Origin: Thermoplasmata archaeon
GTDB lineage: Archaea; Thermoplasmatota; Thermoplasmata; Thermoplasmatales; Thermoplasmataceae
DNA length: 22,660 nucleotides
Assembly: GCA_021799755.1 (NCBI GenBank)
Contig: JAJYZU010000004.1
Span: 1-22,660, forward strand
Direction of reading: 5' to 3'
The translations under genes were made by a program, and so were the position numbers. Each line of letters starts with the position of its first letter. Position 1 is the stretch's first letter. Shown one piece after another: positions 6,601 to 12,727 of this stretch. The notes beneath the pieces were generated by a model, which did no database searches, was not told the DNA's origin, and worked only from the letters and a program-made list of their open reading frames with translations.

Positions 6601-7716
6601 ATGGTAAACCACAGCAGAGAAAAATCTCCTTCCCTGATTTCTGAGAATGGAAGGACAGCACTTTCAGAAGAAGCTATCTCCATCATGAATGAAAAGCTAC
6701 CCGGGATTATCAGCCAGACCGATATCCTGATCCTGAGAAAGTCAGCAATGGATCTTCTCGCTCTGATTTACAAAACACCTTTGTCAGTATCACATCCAGT
6801 AACCCCCAGCAGGCTGATATCAAGAGAAGTTGTAATTGCGGAACTCAATCAGGTGGCTGCTTCTAGGACTGCTGAGAGGGCAACTTACTATGCCAAGCGG
6901 CTGTATAGAAGCTTGAACTATACAAGAACGGGCAGGGTAAATGACATTGACCTTTCCAGGTGGAAGGAATATGATGATATAATTACCGACAGCCTCTGGA
7001 TAGAAAAGGGGAGAGACCGGAGCTCCGGACACAGTGCATGGTACTGGGGAAATTTCATACCAATGATACCAAGGCAGATGATGCAAAGATATACAAAGAA
7101 AGGGGATTGGGTCCTTGATCCTTTCATGGGAAGCGGAACTACCCTTATAGAGTCCCGTAGACTGGGCAGGAACGCAATAGGCGTGGATCTTAACGCTGAA
7201 ACTGTAACCAGGGCAACGGGAATTATTGGTGCCACTGAAAACCCTTTCCAGGTTTCCACAAAATCCTATGCCGGAAATTCCCTCGCAATTGACTACCATA
7301 GAATAATGAAGGAAAATGACATTGGAAACTTTCAGCTTGTAATATTGCACCCACCTTATCAGGACATAATCAGGTTCTCGGAATCAGTGGATGATCTTTC
7401 AAACATTGAGGATACAGAAACTTTCATTGGAAAGATTGGAGAACTGTCGGAGAAAATGCAGGAGGTGCTGCAGAAGGGTAGATACCTTGTACTGGTGATA
7501 GGCGATAAATATTCAAAAGGTGTTCATATTCCTCTTGGATTTTACTGCATGAATGAGATCATGCAAAGGGGTTTTCTGCTAAGGAGCATGGTGGTCAAAA
7601 ACTTTGACACGACAAAGGGGAAGCGGAGCAGTGAGCAACTTTGGAGATATCGTGCTCTGAGCGGTGGATTCTACGTCTTCAAGCATGAATATATATTTAT
7701 CTTCAGCAGGGAGTAG
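6601..7716 (+). CDS. orphan amino-group DNA methyltransferase (N4-cytosine/N6-adenine type)
   Basis: A SAM-dependent DNA methylase domain in the C-terminal half of a 371-aa protein. Motif I is DPFMGSGTT at 173-181, followed by the acidic loop GVDL at 194-197. The catalytic motif IV is HPPY at 250-253, in VILHPPYQDIIRFS, where most relatives have D/N/S-PP-Y/W. The later segments LVIGDKYSKG and LWRYRALSGGFYVFKHEYIFIF resemble an archaeal HPPYxDII group of DNA methylases. The N-terminal ~140 residues are a separate helical region and may help in target recognition. No restriction endonuclease or specificity gene lies nearby. It diverges from the epimerase gene; an AT-rich CTTATATTA lies just upstream of the ATG and no Shine-Dalgarno is seen. 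Target sequence and biological role are unknown; an RNA substrate cannot be excluded. Confidence 0.85.
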   Translation: MVNHSREKSPSLISENGRTALSEEAISIMNEKLPGIISQTDILILRKSAMDLLALIYKTPLSVSHPVTPSRLISREVVIAELNQVAASRTAERATYYAKRLYRSLNYTRTGRVNDIDLSRWKEYDDIITDSLWIEKGRDRSSGHSAWYWGNFIPMIPRQMMQRYTKKGDWVLDPFMGSGTTLIESRRLGRNAIGVDLNAETVTRATGIIGATENPFQVSTKSYAGNSLAIDYHRIMKENDIGNFQLVILHPPYQDIIRFSESVDDLSNIEDTETFIGKIGELSEKMQEVLQKGRYLVLVIGDKYSKGVHIPLGFYCMNEIMQRGFLLRSMVVKNFDTTKGKRSSEQLWRYRALSGGFYVFKHEYIFIFSRE

Positions 7717-7720
7717 CCTG

Positions 7721-7730
7721 TTTTTTGTTT
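7721..7730 (+). terminator. T-tract after the methyltransferase gene
   Basis: TTTTTTGTTT begins 4 nt after the TAG stop at 7714..7716 on the plus strand. Archaeal termination commonly uses such T-runs without a hairpin. The run reaches into the stop codon of the convergent cbiZ gene. Confidence 0.5.
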
Positions 7731-8374
7731 CAATCTAAGCATTTTTGAAGCGCTAACCCGATACTCTCATAAACAGTGAGAGAAATCCTGTGCCCAATAT
7801 TTGTCAGCCTGCCACCGAATTCCATATCCTTCCCATGTCTTGCCACAAATATGGAAACAGTATCGGTTGATGTGCCTGGAGAAATTTTTCCTGTGATCCT
7901 GTCCTTGATGCCCAGATCATTGAATGCCTGTGCCTTCGCCTCGACTATTGTCTGATAAAGGTTCATGGTTCCAGAGTCACTCAGTGGTAGGTTTGTCATG
8001 ACACATATGTTTACTGTTCCGTTACCTTCACTTCCCTTGCTCCCAATGCTAAGGGCATTTCCTGATCCTGCTGTGATTGCAGATGTAAGAAAGCGTTCCC
8101 CTATTTTGTCCTCGATCAGCACAAAATTCGAAACCGGACACGCCGTTAGGGTGACTGTTATCCCCTTCGCATCAATATTATTGCTGCCAAGGAATTGAGG
8201 GATCTCTACACCAGGATCGGAACAGTAATTCCTTTCTACATGCCTGTTTGCATATGCAATTGACTCGCCTATTCCGCCATTGTAAGGGGCGGAACTGAAT
8301 CTTCTCATCGATCTGAAAAATCTGATGAGATAATAGTCCGCATGTCTCTCGATTTTGTAATACCCGGTTACCAT
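7730..8374 (-). CDS. cbiZ: adenosylcobinamide amidohydrolase
   Basis: CbiZ removes the aminopropanol tail of (adenosyl)cobinamide to give cobyric acid, allowing archaea to salvage external corrinoids. The 214-aa protein follows the family pattern: SSAPYNGGIGESIAYANRHVE near 27-47, a mid-protein ITVTLTACPVSN, the TAGSGNALSIG stretch near 105-115, GTVNICVMTNLPLSDSGTMNL near 123-143, and the C-terminal EAKAQAFNDLGI and SPGTSTDTVSIF segments. ATG at 8374 follows GGATGAGG at close spacing. The gene lies 35 nt downstream of the HExxH-protein gene on the same strand, so they are probably one operon. A BtuF-like gene at 11804 supports a corrinoid role for the region. No other cobalamin synthesis gene is in the window. 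Confidence 0.9.
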   Translation of the reverse strand: MVTGYYKIERHADYYLIRFFRSMRRFSSAPYNGGIGESIAYANRHVERNYCSDPGVEIPQFLGSNNIDAKGITVTLTACPVSNFVLIEDKIGERFLTSAITAGSGNALSIGSKGSEGNGTVNICVMTNLPLSDSGTMNLYQTIVEAKAQAFNDLGIKDRITGKISPGTSTDTVSIFVARHGKDMEFGGRLTNIGHRISLTVYESIGLALQKCLD

Positions 8375-8409
8375 TCCCTCATCCGAAGGCTGAAATGTGC
8401 GGCGGCTAA

Positions 8410-8997
8410 TTATGCTATGTACGAAGTTGCTGAAGAATCGAATTTACTTACAATTCTAAGGGAACTGCCATTCCCCGATCCTGCATACTTCAACTGCGGA
8501 TACATGGTCCATACGTCACCCGCGCTCATCCTTGCGGCGTGATGTTTCTCTCCGAAAGCAGCACGTGCAACTCTTGCGGTCATCTCCCTGGCCTCCATTT
8601 CATCAATGTACCCGAGTGAATGGATGTATTCGTGAGCCAGAATCATATAGATGAATGAATTGAATTCCCGCTCCGATCCAGAAAGTTTTAGCATTGCCCT
8701 GACCAGGTTTTCGTTCATTACAATGTAGTTTCCGCCAACCTGCCAGTATGCACCAAGAGTAGAGGGCAGATCGGATAATGCCAGTCCGATGCCGGATCTT
8801 GCCTTTCCGGTGACATACCTGACTGATTCCTTCACTACCTCAAATATGCTGTCGTAGTCCATCCTTGAGTCAAGTGAATTAACAAAAAGACCTTCATCTC
8901 CAACCTTACCATGGAATTTGCCGGTAACTGGTATAGAATAATTTTTCCCTGGGCCGACGGGAGAATATGCAAAATCTGTATAAAATCTATTTATCAT
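8410..8997 (-). CDS. predicted zinc metallopeptidase-like protein (HEYIH motif)
   Basis: A 195-aa protein with a zinc-protease signature, AHEYIHSLGY with HExxH at H122-H126. It is followed by IDEMEAREMTARV, in which E133 or E135 could be a further ligand. The strand just before the motif (YWQVGGNYIVMNENLVRAM) fits the layout of compact cytosolic metallopeptidase-like proteins. There is no signal peptide or membrane segment, so it is predicted to be cytoplasmic. I recognise the motif but not a named family, and substrate and activity are unknown. It is the first gene of a probable two-gene unit with cbiZ (35-nt gap). ATG at 8997 is preceded by GAGG at 9012..9009. A protease role is inferred from the motif alone; a non-proteolytic metal-binding role is possible. 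Confidence 0.8.
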   Translation of the reverse strand: MINRFYTDFAYSPVGPGKNYSIPVTGKFHGKVGDEGLFVNSLDSRMDYDSIFEVVKESVRYVTGKARSGIGLALSDLPSTLGAYWQVGGNYIVMNENLVRAMLKLSGSEREFNSFIYMILAHEYIHSLGYIDEMEAREMTARVARAAFGEKHHAARMSAGDVWTMYPQLKYAGSGNGSSLRIVSKFDSSATSYIA

Positions 8998-9030
8998 AAA
9001 TATCGATTCCTCAAAATTAATTTTGAACTT

Positions 9031-9039
9031 CTATAAAAA
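9031..9039 (-). promoter_or_regulatory. TATA-like element for the HExxH-cbiZ unit
   Basis: The minus strand reads TTTTTATAG, centred about 38 nt before the ATG at 8997. This predicts a short leader of about 10-13 nt beginning near the GAGG at 9012..9009. Positional evidence only. Confidence 0.4.
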
Positions 9040-9073
9040 CATAATGTATGCGAGCCGTATAGCATAGCTTTTA

Positions 9074-9115
9074 CTTGGTTTGAATCAGAACCAGACCATC
9101 TTATCTGTGGTTCTG
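9074..9115. repeat. TTGGTT/AACCA inverted half-sites between divergent promoters
   Basis: CAGAACCA at 9086..9093 and TGGTTCTG at 9108..9115 are perfect 8-nt inverted arms with a 14-nt spacer. CTTGGTT at 9074..9080 adds a third half-site, forming TGGTT-N8-AACCA with the first arm. The group lies midway between a minus-strand TATA (9031..9039) and plus-strand TATA-like elements (9132..9154), a natural place for an operator controlling both directions. Related half-sites occur at 11731..11748. No regulator is identified. Confidence 0.45.
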
Positions 9116-9145
9116 GGATATGCAATGAATATTAATATATAAGTA

Positions 9146-9154
9146 ATTATATAA
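9146..9154 (+). promoter_or_regulatory. TATA-like element for the 290-aa membrane protein gene
   Basis: ATTATATAA is centred about 39 nt upstream of the ATG at 9189. A second TATA-like stretch lies at 9132..9143. The surrounding block 9121-9160 is very AT-rich. The exact start of transcription cannot be fixed from sequence. Confidence 0.4.
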
Positions 9155-9188
9155 CTTAGCGGAAAAAACAAACGGCTGTTGAAATCAA

Positions 9189-10061
9189 ATGATAGTTTTA
9201 AGTCTGACCAACTTACTTTATTTCCTCCCTGAATATATTATTGCAACTGCACTATCTATAATCTCCTTTGAGCTTGTGGATCGAATCAGGAAACCGAGAG
9301 TAGGCGTAAAGGCGAGAAATGATGGGGCAATGGAAAGCTGGATTGGCTTCTGCGCCGGATTTTTTTCATATGCTGATGACAGCCAGGATGATTTCTTTGC
9401 CAATACTTTTGATCTGAAGATGGTATCCTCCTCGCCTTCGCTTTCAACAAGCAGGTCAGGGTCATTCGTAACTGACGGCTATCCATCATTCAGTCCTGTA
9501 ATTCAGCGAGTAACGCCCTTTGACAGGAGAGCAATGTATCCCATTGAAAAGAAGCAGTCGTCTCAGCCATTTGTAAACGGGCCAGCGTTTTACCTGTACA
9601 GAACCGCAATTTCCGTAACAGTATGGAGCGGAGCATTCCTTCTGATAACGCCATTCAGGTATTTGCGTTTCTTTTTGCCAAACTTTGGGTTCGGCATTGA
9701 TATACTGATAGATATTATCATTGGAGTAGCGGTATTTGAATCGGTGATTACTGCAATCGCAACCAAAACGGGAAGAAACAGTACCTGGATACTTGTAACA
9801 GAATTTCTCGTTGTACTTGTTGCATCGGCTGCCCTCTTCTCTCCTGCCATGGCGTGGTTCAGAACTGAGGCAAGATTCATGCAGCTGGAGATTTACTCAC
9901 TGTTGATATTTTTTATATCCGCCATCACTATTCTTGCCTTCCTTATAGGTAAAAAATCGTATACTTTCATGGTCTCTTTTATTTTCGCCATGATCGCATA
10001 TTCCCTCTTTATTGCAACTACAGTTATCAATATATTGGCTTTCATTTTGGAAAGTGCCTGA
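9189..10061 (+). CDS. unknown polytopic membrane protein, 290 aa
   Basis: I do not recognise a family. By hydrophobicity there is one N-terminal membrane segment at about 5-29, then a ~105-residue polar domain, then about five segments at roughly 138-156, 168-190, 198-222, 234-254 and 257-288. The polar domain holds an acidic stretch (YADDSQDDFF near 61-70) and a serine-rich stretch (near 80-92). Conserved-looking charges are few; no ATP-binding, redox or transport signature is visible. It is divergent from the HExxH-cbiZ unit across a 191-nt region with inverted repeats, and the MFS and BtuF-like genes lie downstream on the same strand, separated by an antisense tRNA. A transport-accessory or membrane-sensor role is possible but only by context. 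Confidence 0.8.
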   Translation: MIVLSLTNLLYFLPEYIIATALSIISFELVDRIRKPRVGVKARNDGAMESWIGFCAGFFSYADDSQDDFFANTFDLKMVSSSPSLSTSRSGSFVTDGYPSFSPVIQRVTPFDRRAMYPIEKKQSSQPFVNGPAFYLYRTAISVTVWSGAFLLITPFRYLRFFLPNFGFGIDILIDIIIGVAVFESVITAIATKTGRNSTWILVTEFLVVLVASAALFSPAMAWFRTEARFMQLEIYSLLIFFISAITILAFLIGKKSYTFMVSFIFAMIAYSLFIATTVINILAFILESA

Positions 10062-10077
10062 AATTAAGGCTCCTGGC

Positions 10078-10138
10078 ACTATGTTGACGAGGCTCCCGTA
10101 TGCGCGTAAAGTCCCGCTTTCGTTCTCTCGAACATAGT
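10078..10138. repeat. long-range inverted repeat in the gap after the membrane protein gene
   Basis: ACTATGTT at 10078..10085 and AACATAGT at 10131..10138 are perfect 8-nt complements enclosing 45 nt. The enclosed stretch is richer in G and C than its surroundings and contains a small AAAG-N5-CTTT stem. GGCTCC also occurs twice (10069..10074 and 10091..10096). It could be a structured 3' end of the membrane-protein mRNA or part of a small RNA. There is no T-tract immediately after it. Confidence 0.35.
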
Positions 10139-10142
10139 TTCG

Positions 10143-10154
10143 AAATATATATAT
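10143..10154. promoter_or_regulatory. strong TATA-like element without an assigned gene
   Basis: AAATATATATAT is among the best TATA-box matches in the window, yet no credible coding gene begins at the expected distance on either strand. On the plus strand transcription would start near 10174, in a 90-nt non-coding stretch before the tRNA terminator. On the minus strand it would start near 10123, inside the inverted repeat at 10078..10138. It may drive a small RNA or simply be AT-rich sequence. Confidence 0.3.
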
Positions 10155-10261
10155 CAAGTATTAAGGGCTTGCTGGCAACAAATTCTGCCAACGTAAGTGC
10201 TAGAATCCTTATCTTTCCCATTCAGAGGTCATTGAATTATTGTCCAGAGCGTACAGTGGCT

Positions 10262-10270
10262 AAAAAAAAA
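10262..10270 (-). terminator. T9 terminator of tRNA-Arg
   Basis: Nine consecutive T on the minus strand, 41 nt downstream of the mature 3' end of the tRNA. A T-run of this length is a typical archaeal terminator for a stable RNA gene. Confidence 0.55.
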
Positions 10271-10311
10271 GACCAGGTTATGTCAAGATCGACTATTCCT
10301 TTGAATGAATA

Positions 10312-10385
10312 CGCCCGAGCCGGGATTTGAACCCGAATCTGAGGCTCCGCAGGCCCCTAGGATATCCAGATTACCCCACTCGGGC
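10312..10385 (-). tRNA. tRNA-Arg (anticodon GCG)
   Basis: A 74-nt cloverleaf on the minus strand. The acceptor stem GCCCGAG/CTCGGGC pairs perfectly, with G as discriminator and no encoded CCA. The D arm has GGGT/ATCC pairing (one G-U) and a loop containing GG followed by A, consistent with arginine identity. The anticodon stem GGGGC/GCCTC (one G-U) holds the loop CTGCGGA, giving anticodon GCG at 10350..10348, which reads CGC and CGU. The variable region is 4 nt. The T arm TCGGG/CCCGG (one terminal G-U) has the loop TTCAAAT. Two bases separate the D and anticodon stems as drawn. No intron is needed. A TATA-like stretch on the minus strand at 10424..10413 would start transcription a few bases upstream. 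Confidence 0.93.
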
Positions 10386-10453
10386 AGGGTCGAAGTCCTA
10401 TATTTTAGCATCTAATGTATTTTTGCCCGACTGAATGAACACTTATCAAATCT

Positions 10454-11704
10454 GTGCCGAACGATGATAAGAAAGCATTAAAATTCCCTTTAAAATATCC
10501 AGTAATGAATAACGGCCTCAAAGCCCTTACATTTACATCTCTTGCACACTTTGCGAATGATGGTACTGCCTTCATGTTCCCAGTTCTGATAGTGTATTAC
10601 ACACAACTCGTACCGGTCACTGTTCTAGGTTCTCTAGCCATTATCTATGAGGTTATTTCCGGCTTGCTCAGTATGCGTGTCGGTTCGCTAGCTGATGCCG
10701 GAGACAGAGACAATTCATTGATTTCACTGGGAATAGGTATCCTTGCTGGATCGGTTATCGCATTTGCCATTTCGTTCATGTTCCGGCAGTACCTGTATGA
10801 ATTCCTTCTTCTTGGAATTGTCATGCTTGGCATTGGTCAGGCATTTTACCATCCCCTTGGAGCCACTGTTCTATCCCAATCCTTCGGGCGTGAGAGAGCC
10901 CCGTCGGCTCTCGGTCTTAACGGTGCCATAGCGAGTTCAGGCAGGGCCGTGATGCCTTTTATAATGGTATCAATGTTTGCCATAATCGGCATAGGGACTG
11001 GTCTTGGCGTCATTTCCATCTATATGTTCGCTGCTGCCCTTGCCATTTATTTCGGGCTGAAGTTCTTCCACCGTGAAAAATCCAGGCCGGTTTCCGGAAG
11101 CACGACGCCTGAGAAAAAAGCACAAATAGGCGCCTACAGGAGTTTTCTGCTCATTCTTACCATCATAGTTTTCATAAGATCTATGTTCATGATGGGCGTG
11201 ACCACATTCGCACCCACTTACCTCACCAGTGTCTTAAACTCAAAAAGCCTGATGAGCATACTGCTCTCAGTAAGCCTGTTAACCTCAGTATTCGGACAGC
11301 CAATTTTTGGATACCTTACTTCACTTAAAGGCGGTAAGTTTACCATAGCCCTAAGCTCCCTCTTTTCTGTGATAGGATTTTTTATATTCCTTTTCACAAA
11401 GAGCTTCATCGTAATATTCTTCGGCTATGCACTGTTTACATTCATGGCGTTCACTGGTTTTCCAGTGCTCCTTGGTTACGTAGGGCAGGTAGTCCCTCGT
11501 GAATTTTCGACCAGATCCAATTCAATGGTGTGGGGAGTCGGAAACACGGTGGGTGGTGCAGCAGGAATTGCAGTTTATACAGTTTTGTATCCATACATCG
11601 GACTTGCAGATGCCATGTGGATTATGCTGCTGTTTGCCATAATATCAGGCCTGATGCTTCCACTGCTACCGTCAAAGGATAAGAAATATGAAACCGTGAC
11701 GTGA
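10454..11704 (+). CDS. major facilitator superfamily transporter
   Basis: A 416-aa integral membrane carrier with about 12 membrane helices in two six-helix halves (roughly 20-205 and 228-410) joined by a charged cytoplasmic loop around 206-227. The N-terminal TSLAHFANDGTAFMFPVLIVYY, the helix-2/3 loop SMRVGSLADAGDRDNSL and the YHPLGATVLSQSFGRERAPSALG segment resemble the fosmidomycin-resistance/Fsr-like branch, so an export or drug-efflux role is possible. The substrate cannot be read from sequence. The first possible start is GTG at 10454; an ATG at 10505 (codon 18) would also precede the first helix. The BtuF-like gene follows after about 100 nt on the same strand, which raises but does not establish a corrinoid link. 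It is divergent from the tRNA gene. Confidence 0.88.
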   Translation: MPNDDKKALKFPLKYPVMNNGLKALTFTSLAHFANDGTAFMFPVLIVYYTQLVPVTVLGSLAIIYEVISGLLSMRVGSLADAGDRDNSLISLGIGILAGSVIAFAISFMFRQYLYEFLLLGIVMLGIGQAFYHPLGATVLSQSFGRERAPSALGLNGAIASSGRAVMPFIMVSMFAIIGIGTGLGVISIYMFAAALAIYFGLKFFHREKSRPVSGSTTPEKKAQIGAYRSFLLILTIIVFIRSMFMMGVTTFAPTYLTSVLNSKSLMSILLSVSLLTSVFGQPIFGYLTSLKGGKFTIALSSLFSVIGFFIFLFTKSFIVIFFGYALFTFMAFTGFPVLLGYVGQVVPREFSTRSNSMVWGVGNTVGGAAGIAVYTVLYPYIGLADAMWIMLLFAIISGLMLPLLPSKDKKYETVT

Positions 11705-11730
11705 TGAACGGTCTGCTGCAATAACATTCC

Positions 11731-11748
11731 AACCAAGCGATCTTGGTT
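11731..11748. repeat. perfect inverted repeat AACCAAG-CGAT-CTTGGTT
   Basis: Seven-nt perfect arms with a 4-nt centre, located 26 nt after the MFS stop and just upstream of a TATA-like TATTAA (11757..11762) before the BtuF-like gene. No T-tract follows, so it is a poor terminator and a better operator candidate. The half-site CTTGGTT is identical to 9074..9080 in front of the HExxH-cbiZ unit. Confidence 0.5.
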
Positions 11749-11793
11749 CTAGAAAGTATTAAGCAATGTTTCATGAATCAAGGCACAGAGATG

Positions 11794-11798
11794 GGTGA
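11794..11798 (+). promoter_or_regulatory. ribosome-binding site that sets the BtuF-like start
   Basis: GGTGA, a 5-nt match to the archaeal anti-Shine-Dalgarno complement, overlaps the in-frame GTG at 11795 and is 5 nt from the ATG at 11804. Its position makes ATG 11804 the likely initiator. Confidence 0.65.
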
Positions 11799-11803
11799 AA
11801 AAA

Positions 11804-12628
11804 ATGAGAAAGCTAATCAGCTCCAGCGGAGACGAGGTAATCATTCCTGATAACCCAGAGAGAATAATCAGCTTCAGTCCGTCAGTTACCGAAATTCTGT
11901 ACCAGCTTGGCATGGCAGATAAGATCGCAGGAATCTCCGCTTTCTGTGCCAGACCGGAAGCTACCAGGTTGAAGAGACGCGTAGGAAGCTACGGATCGGC
12001 AAGAATAGAACTGCTGGAGGAGTTAAAACCGGACCTTGTGCTGACCATATCAGGATTTCAGCGAAACTTCTCAGATTCCGTCGCCGAAAGGTTCCCAGTA
12101 TACATGTTCGAGCTGCCCTCAACGGTAGCAGGAATCCTGGACCTGGTCATGCGCGTTGGAATAGTTGTGAACAGGATCGATGAAGCAAGGCAACTTTATA
12201 GTGGACTGCTGAAAAAGGTGCCGGTTCAAACTGGTGCACATAATGTTCGGGGATACCTGGAGATCGACCTTGGAGGACCGGTATCTTTCGGTTCAATGAG
12301 CTACATCACAGACGCACTTTACCTGATGGGTGTCAACAGCATATACAGGAATTTCAGCAGCGAATGGCTGAAGCCGGATGATGACTTCATTCTGCGTAAT
12401 GATCCCCAGATCATCTTTTATGAACATAAAATGTATACAAAATTATCGGATGCCGATATGCAGAAGATAGTGATCCGACGGAAGTGGGATGGAACTTCTG
12501 CCGGAAAAACGAAAGCAATTTTCAAGACTCCAGGCACTTTGGATTACTTTGCGCATCATGGCCCGTCTTTTATAACAGAGGTAATGCCATGGGCAATGAA
12601 GCAAATAGAAAGCGCAATCCTTGAATAA
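11804..12628 (+). CDS. BtuF-like corrinoid/metal-chelate-binding protein without signal peptide
   Basis: The family comprises solute-binding proteins of cobalamin and iron-chelate ABC importers (helical-backbone receptors). The protein has the characteristic opening NPERIISFSPSVTEILYQLGM, the first-lobe ELLEELKPDLVLTI strand, the connecting long helix near 115-140, and the second-lobe segment YITDALYLMGVNSIY with DPQIIFYEH. The ATG at 11804 is preferred over the GTG at 11795 because GGTGA at 11794..11798 stands 5 nt before that ATG. An in-frame TGA at 11774..11776 rules out an upstream signal peptide, so the mature protein starts directly with the binding domain and should be cytosolic. No BtuC or BtuD gene is nearby. 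Residue count from this ATG is 274. Ligand is inferred as a corrinoid from the family and from the nearby cbiZ. Confidence 0.85.
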   Translation: MRKLISSSGDEVIIPDNPERIISFSPSVTEILYQLGMADKIAGISAFCARPEATRLKRRVGSYGSARIELLEELKPDLVLTISGFQRNFSDSVAERFPVYMFELPSTVAGILDLVMRVGIVVNRIDEARQLYSGLLKKVPVQTGAHNVRGYLEIDLGGPVSFGSMSYITDALYLMGVNSIYRNFSSEWLKPDDDFILRNDPQIIFYEHKMYTKLSDADMQKIVIRRKWDGTSAGKTKAIFKTPGTLDYFAHHGPSFITEVMPWAMKQIESAILE

Positions 12629-12671
12629 TGGGCAAAACCTTTGCGCAGGGAAAAAGAATAATTCGATAGCA

Positions 12672-12679
12672 TTATATAT
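12672..12679 (+). promoter_or_regulatory. TATA box for ssb
   Basis: TTATATAT is centred about 52 nt before the ssb ATG. At normal spacing transcription starts near 12700, giving a ~28-nt leader. The leader includes AGGAAG at 12715..12720 as a probable ribosome site, and a small TGTCT-N5-AGACA repeat (12698..12712) overlaps the predicted start. Confidence 0.55.
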
Positions 12680-12727
12680 GAATATTAGATAAGCACCTGT
12701 CTTTTTTAGACAAAAGGAAGTAATAGA

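Noticed and set aside
6820..7350. 176-codon minus-strand frame inside the methyltransferase gene
   Set aside because: Lies opposite the conserved methylase motifs, with no ribosome site and no recognisable protein features.
9897..10157. 86-codon minus-strand frame overlapping the 3' end of the membrane protein gene
   Set aside because: Opposite membrane helices of the real gene, polar and low in structure; the nearby TATA-like sequence is not at a suitable distance from its start.
10100..10330. 76-codon plus-strand frame in the gap after the membrane protein gene
   Set aside because: Runs into the antisense tRNA-Arg gene and through its A9/T9 terminator; no Shine-Dalgarno sequence and no protein-like features.
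7730..12628. Cobalamin riboswitch upstream of cbiZ or the BtuF-like gene
   Set aside because: The leaders before these genes are too short (tens of nucleotides at most) and show no B12-box-like sequence.
12632..12644. GCAAA-ACC-TTTGC hairpin after the BtuF-like gene
   Set aside because: Five-base stem followed by A-rich, not T-rich, sequence; too weak to call a terminator.
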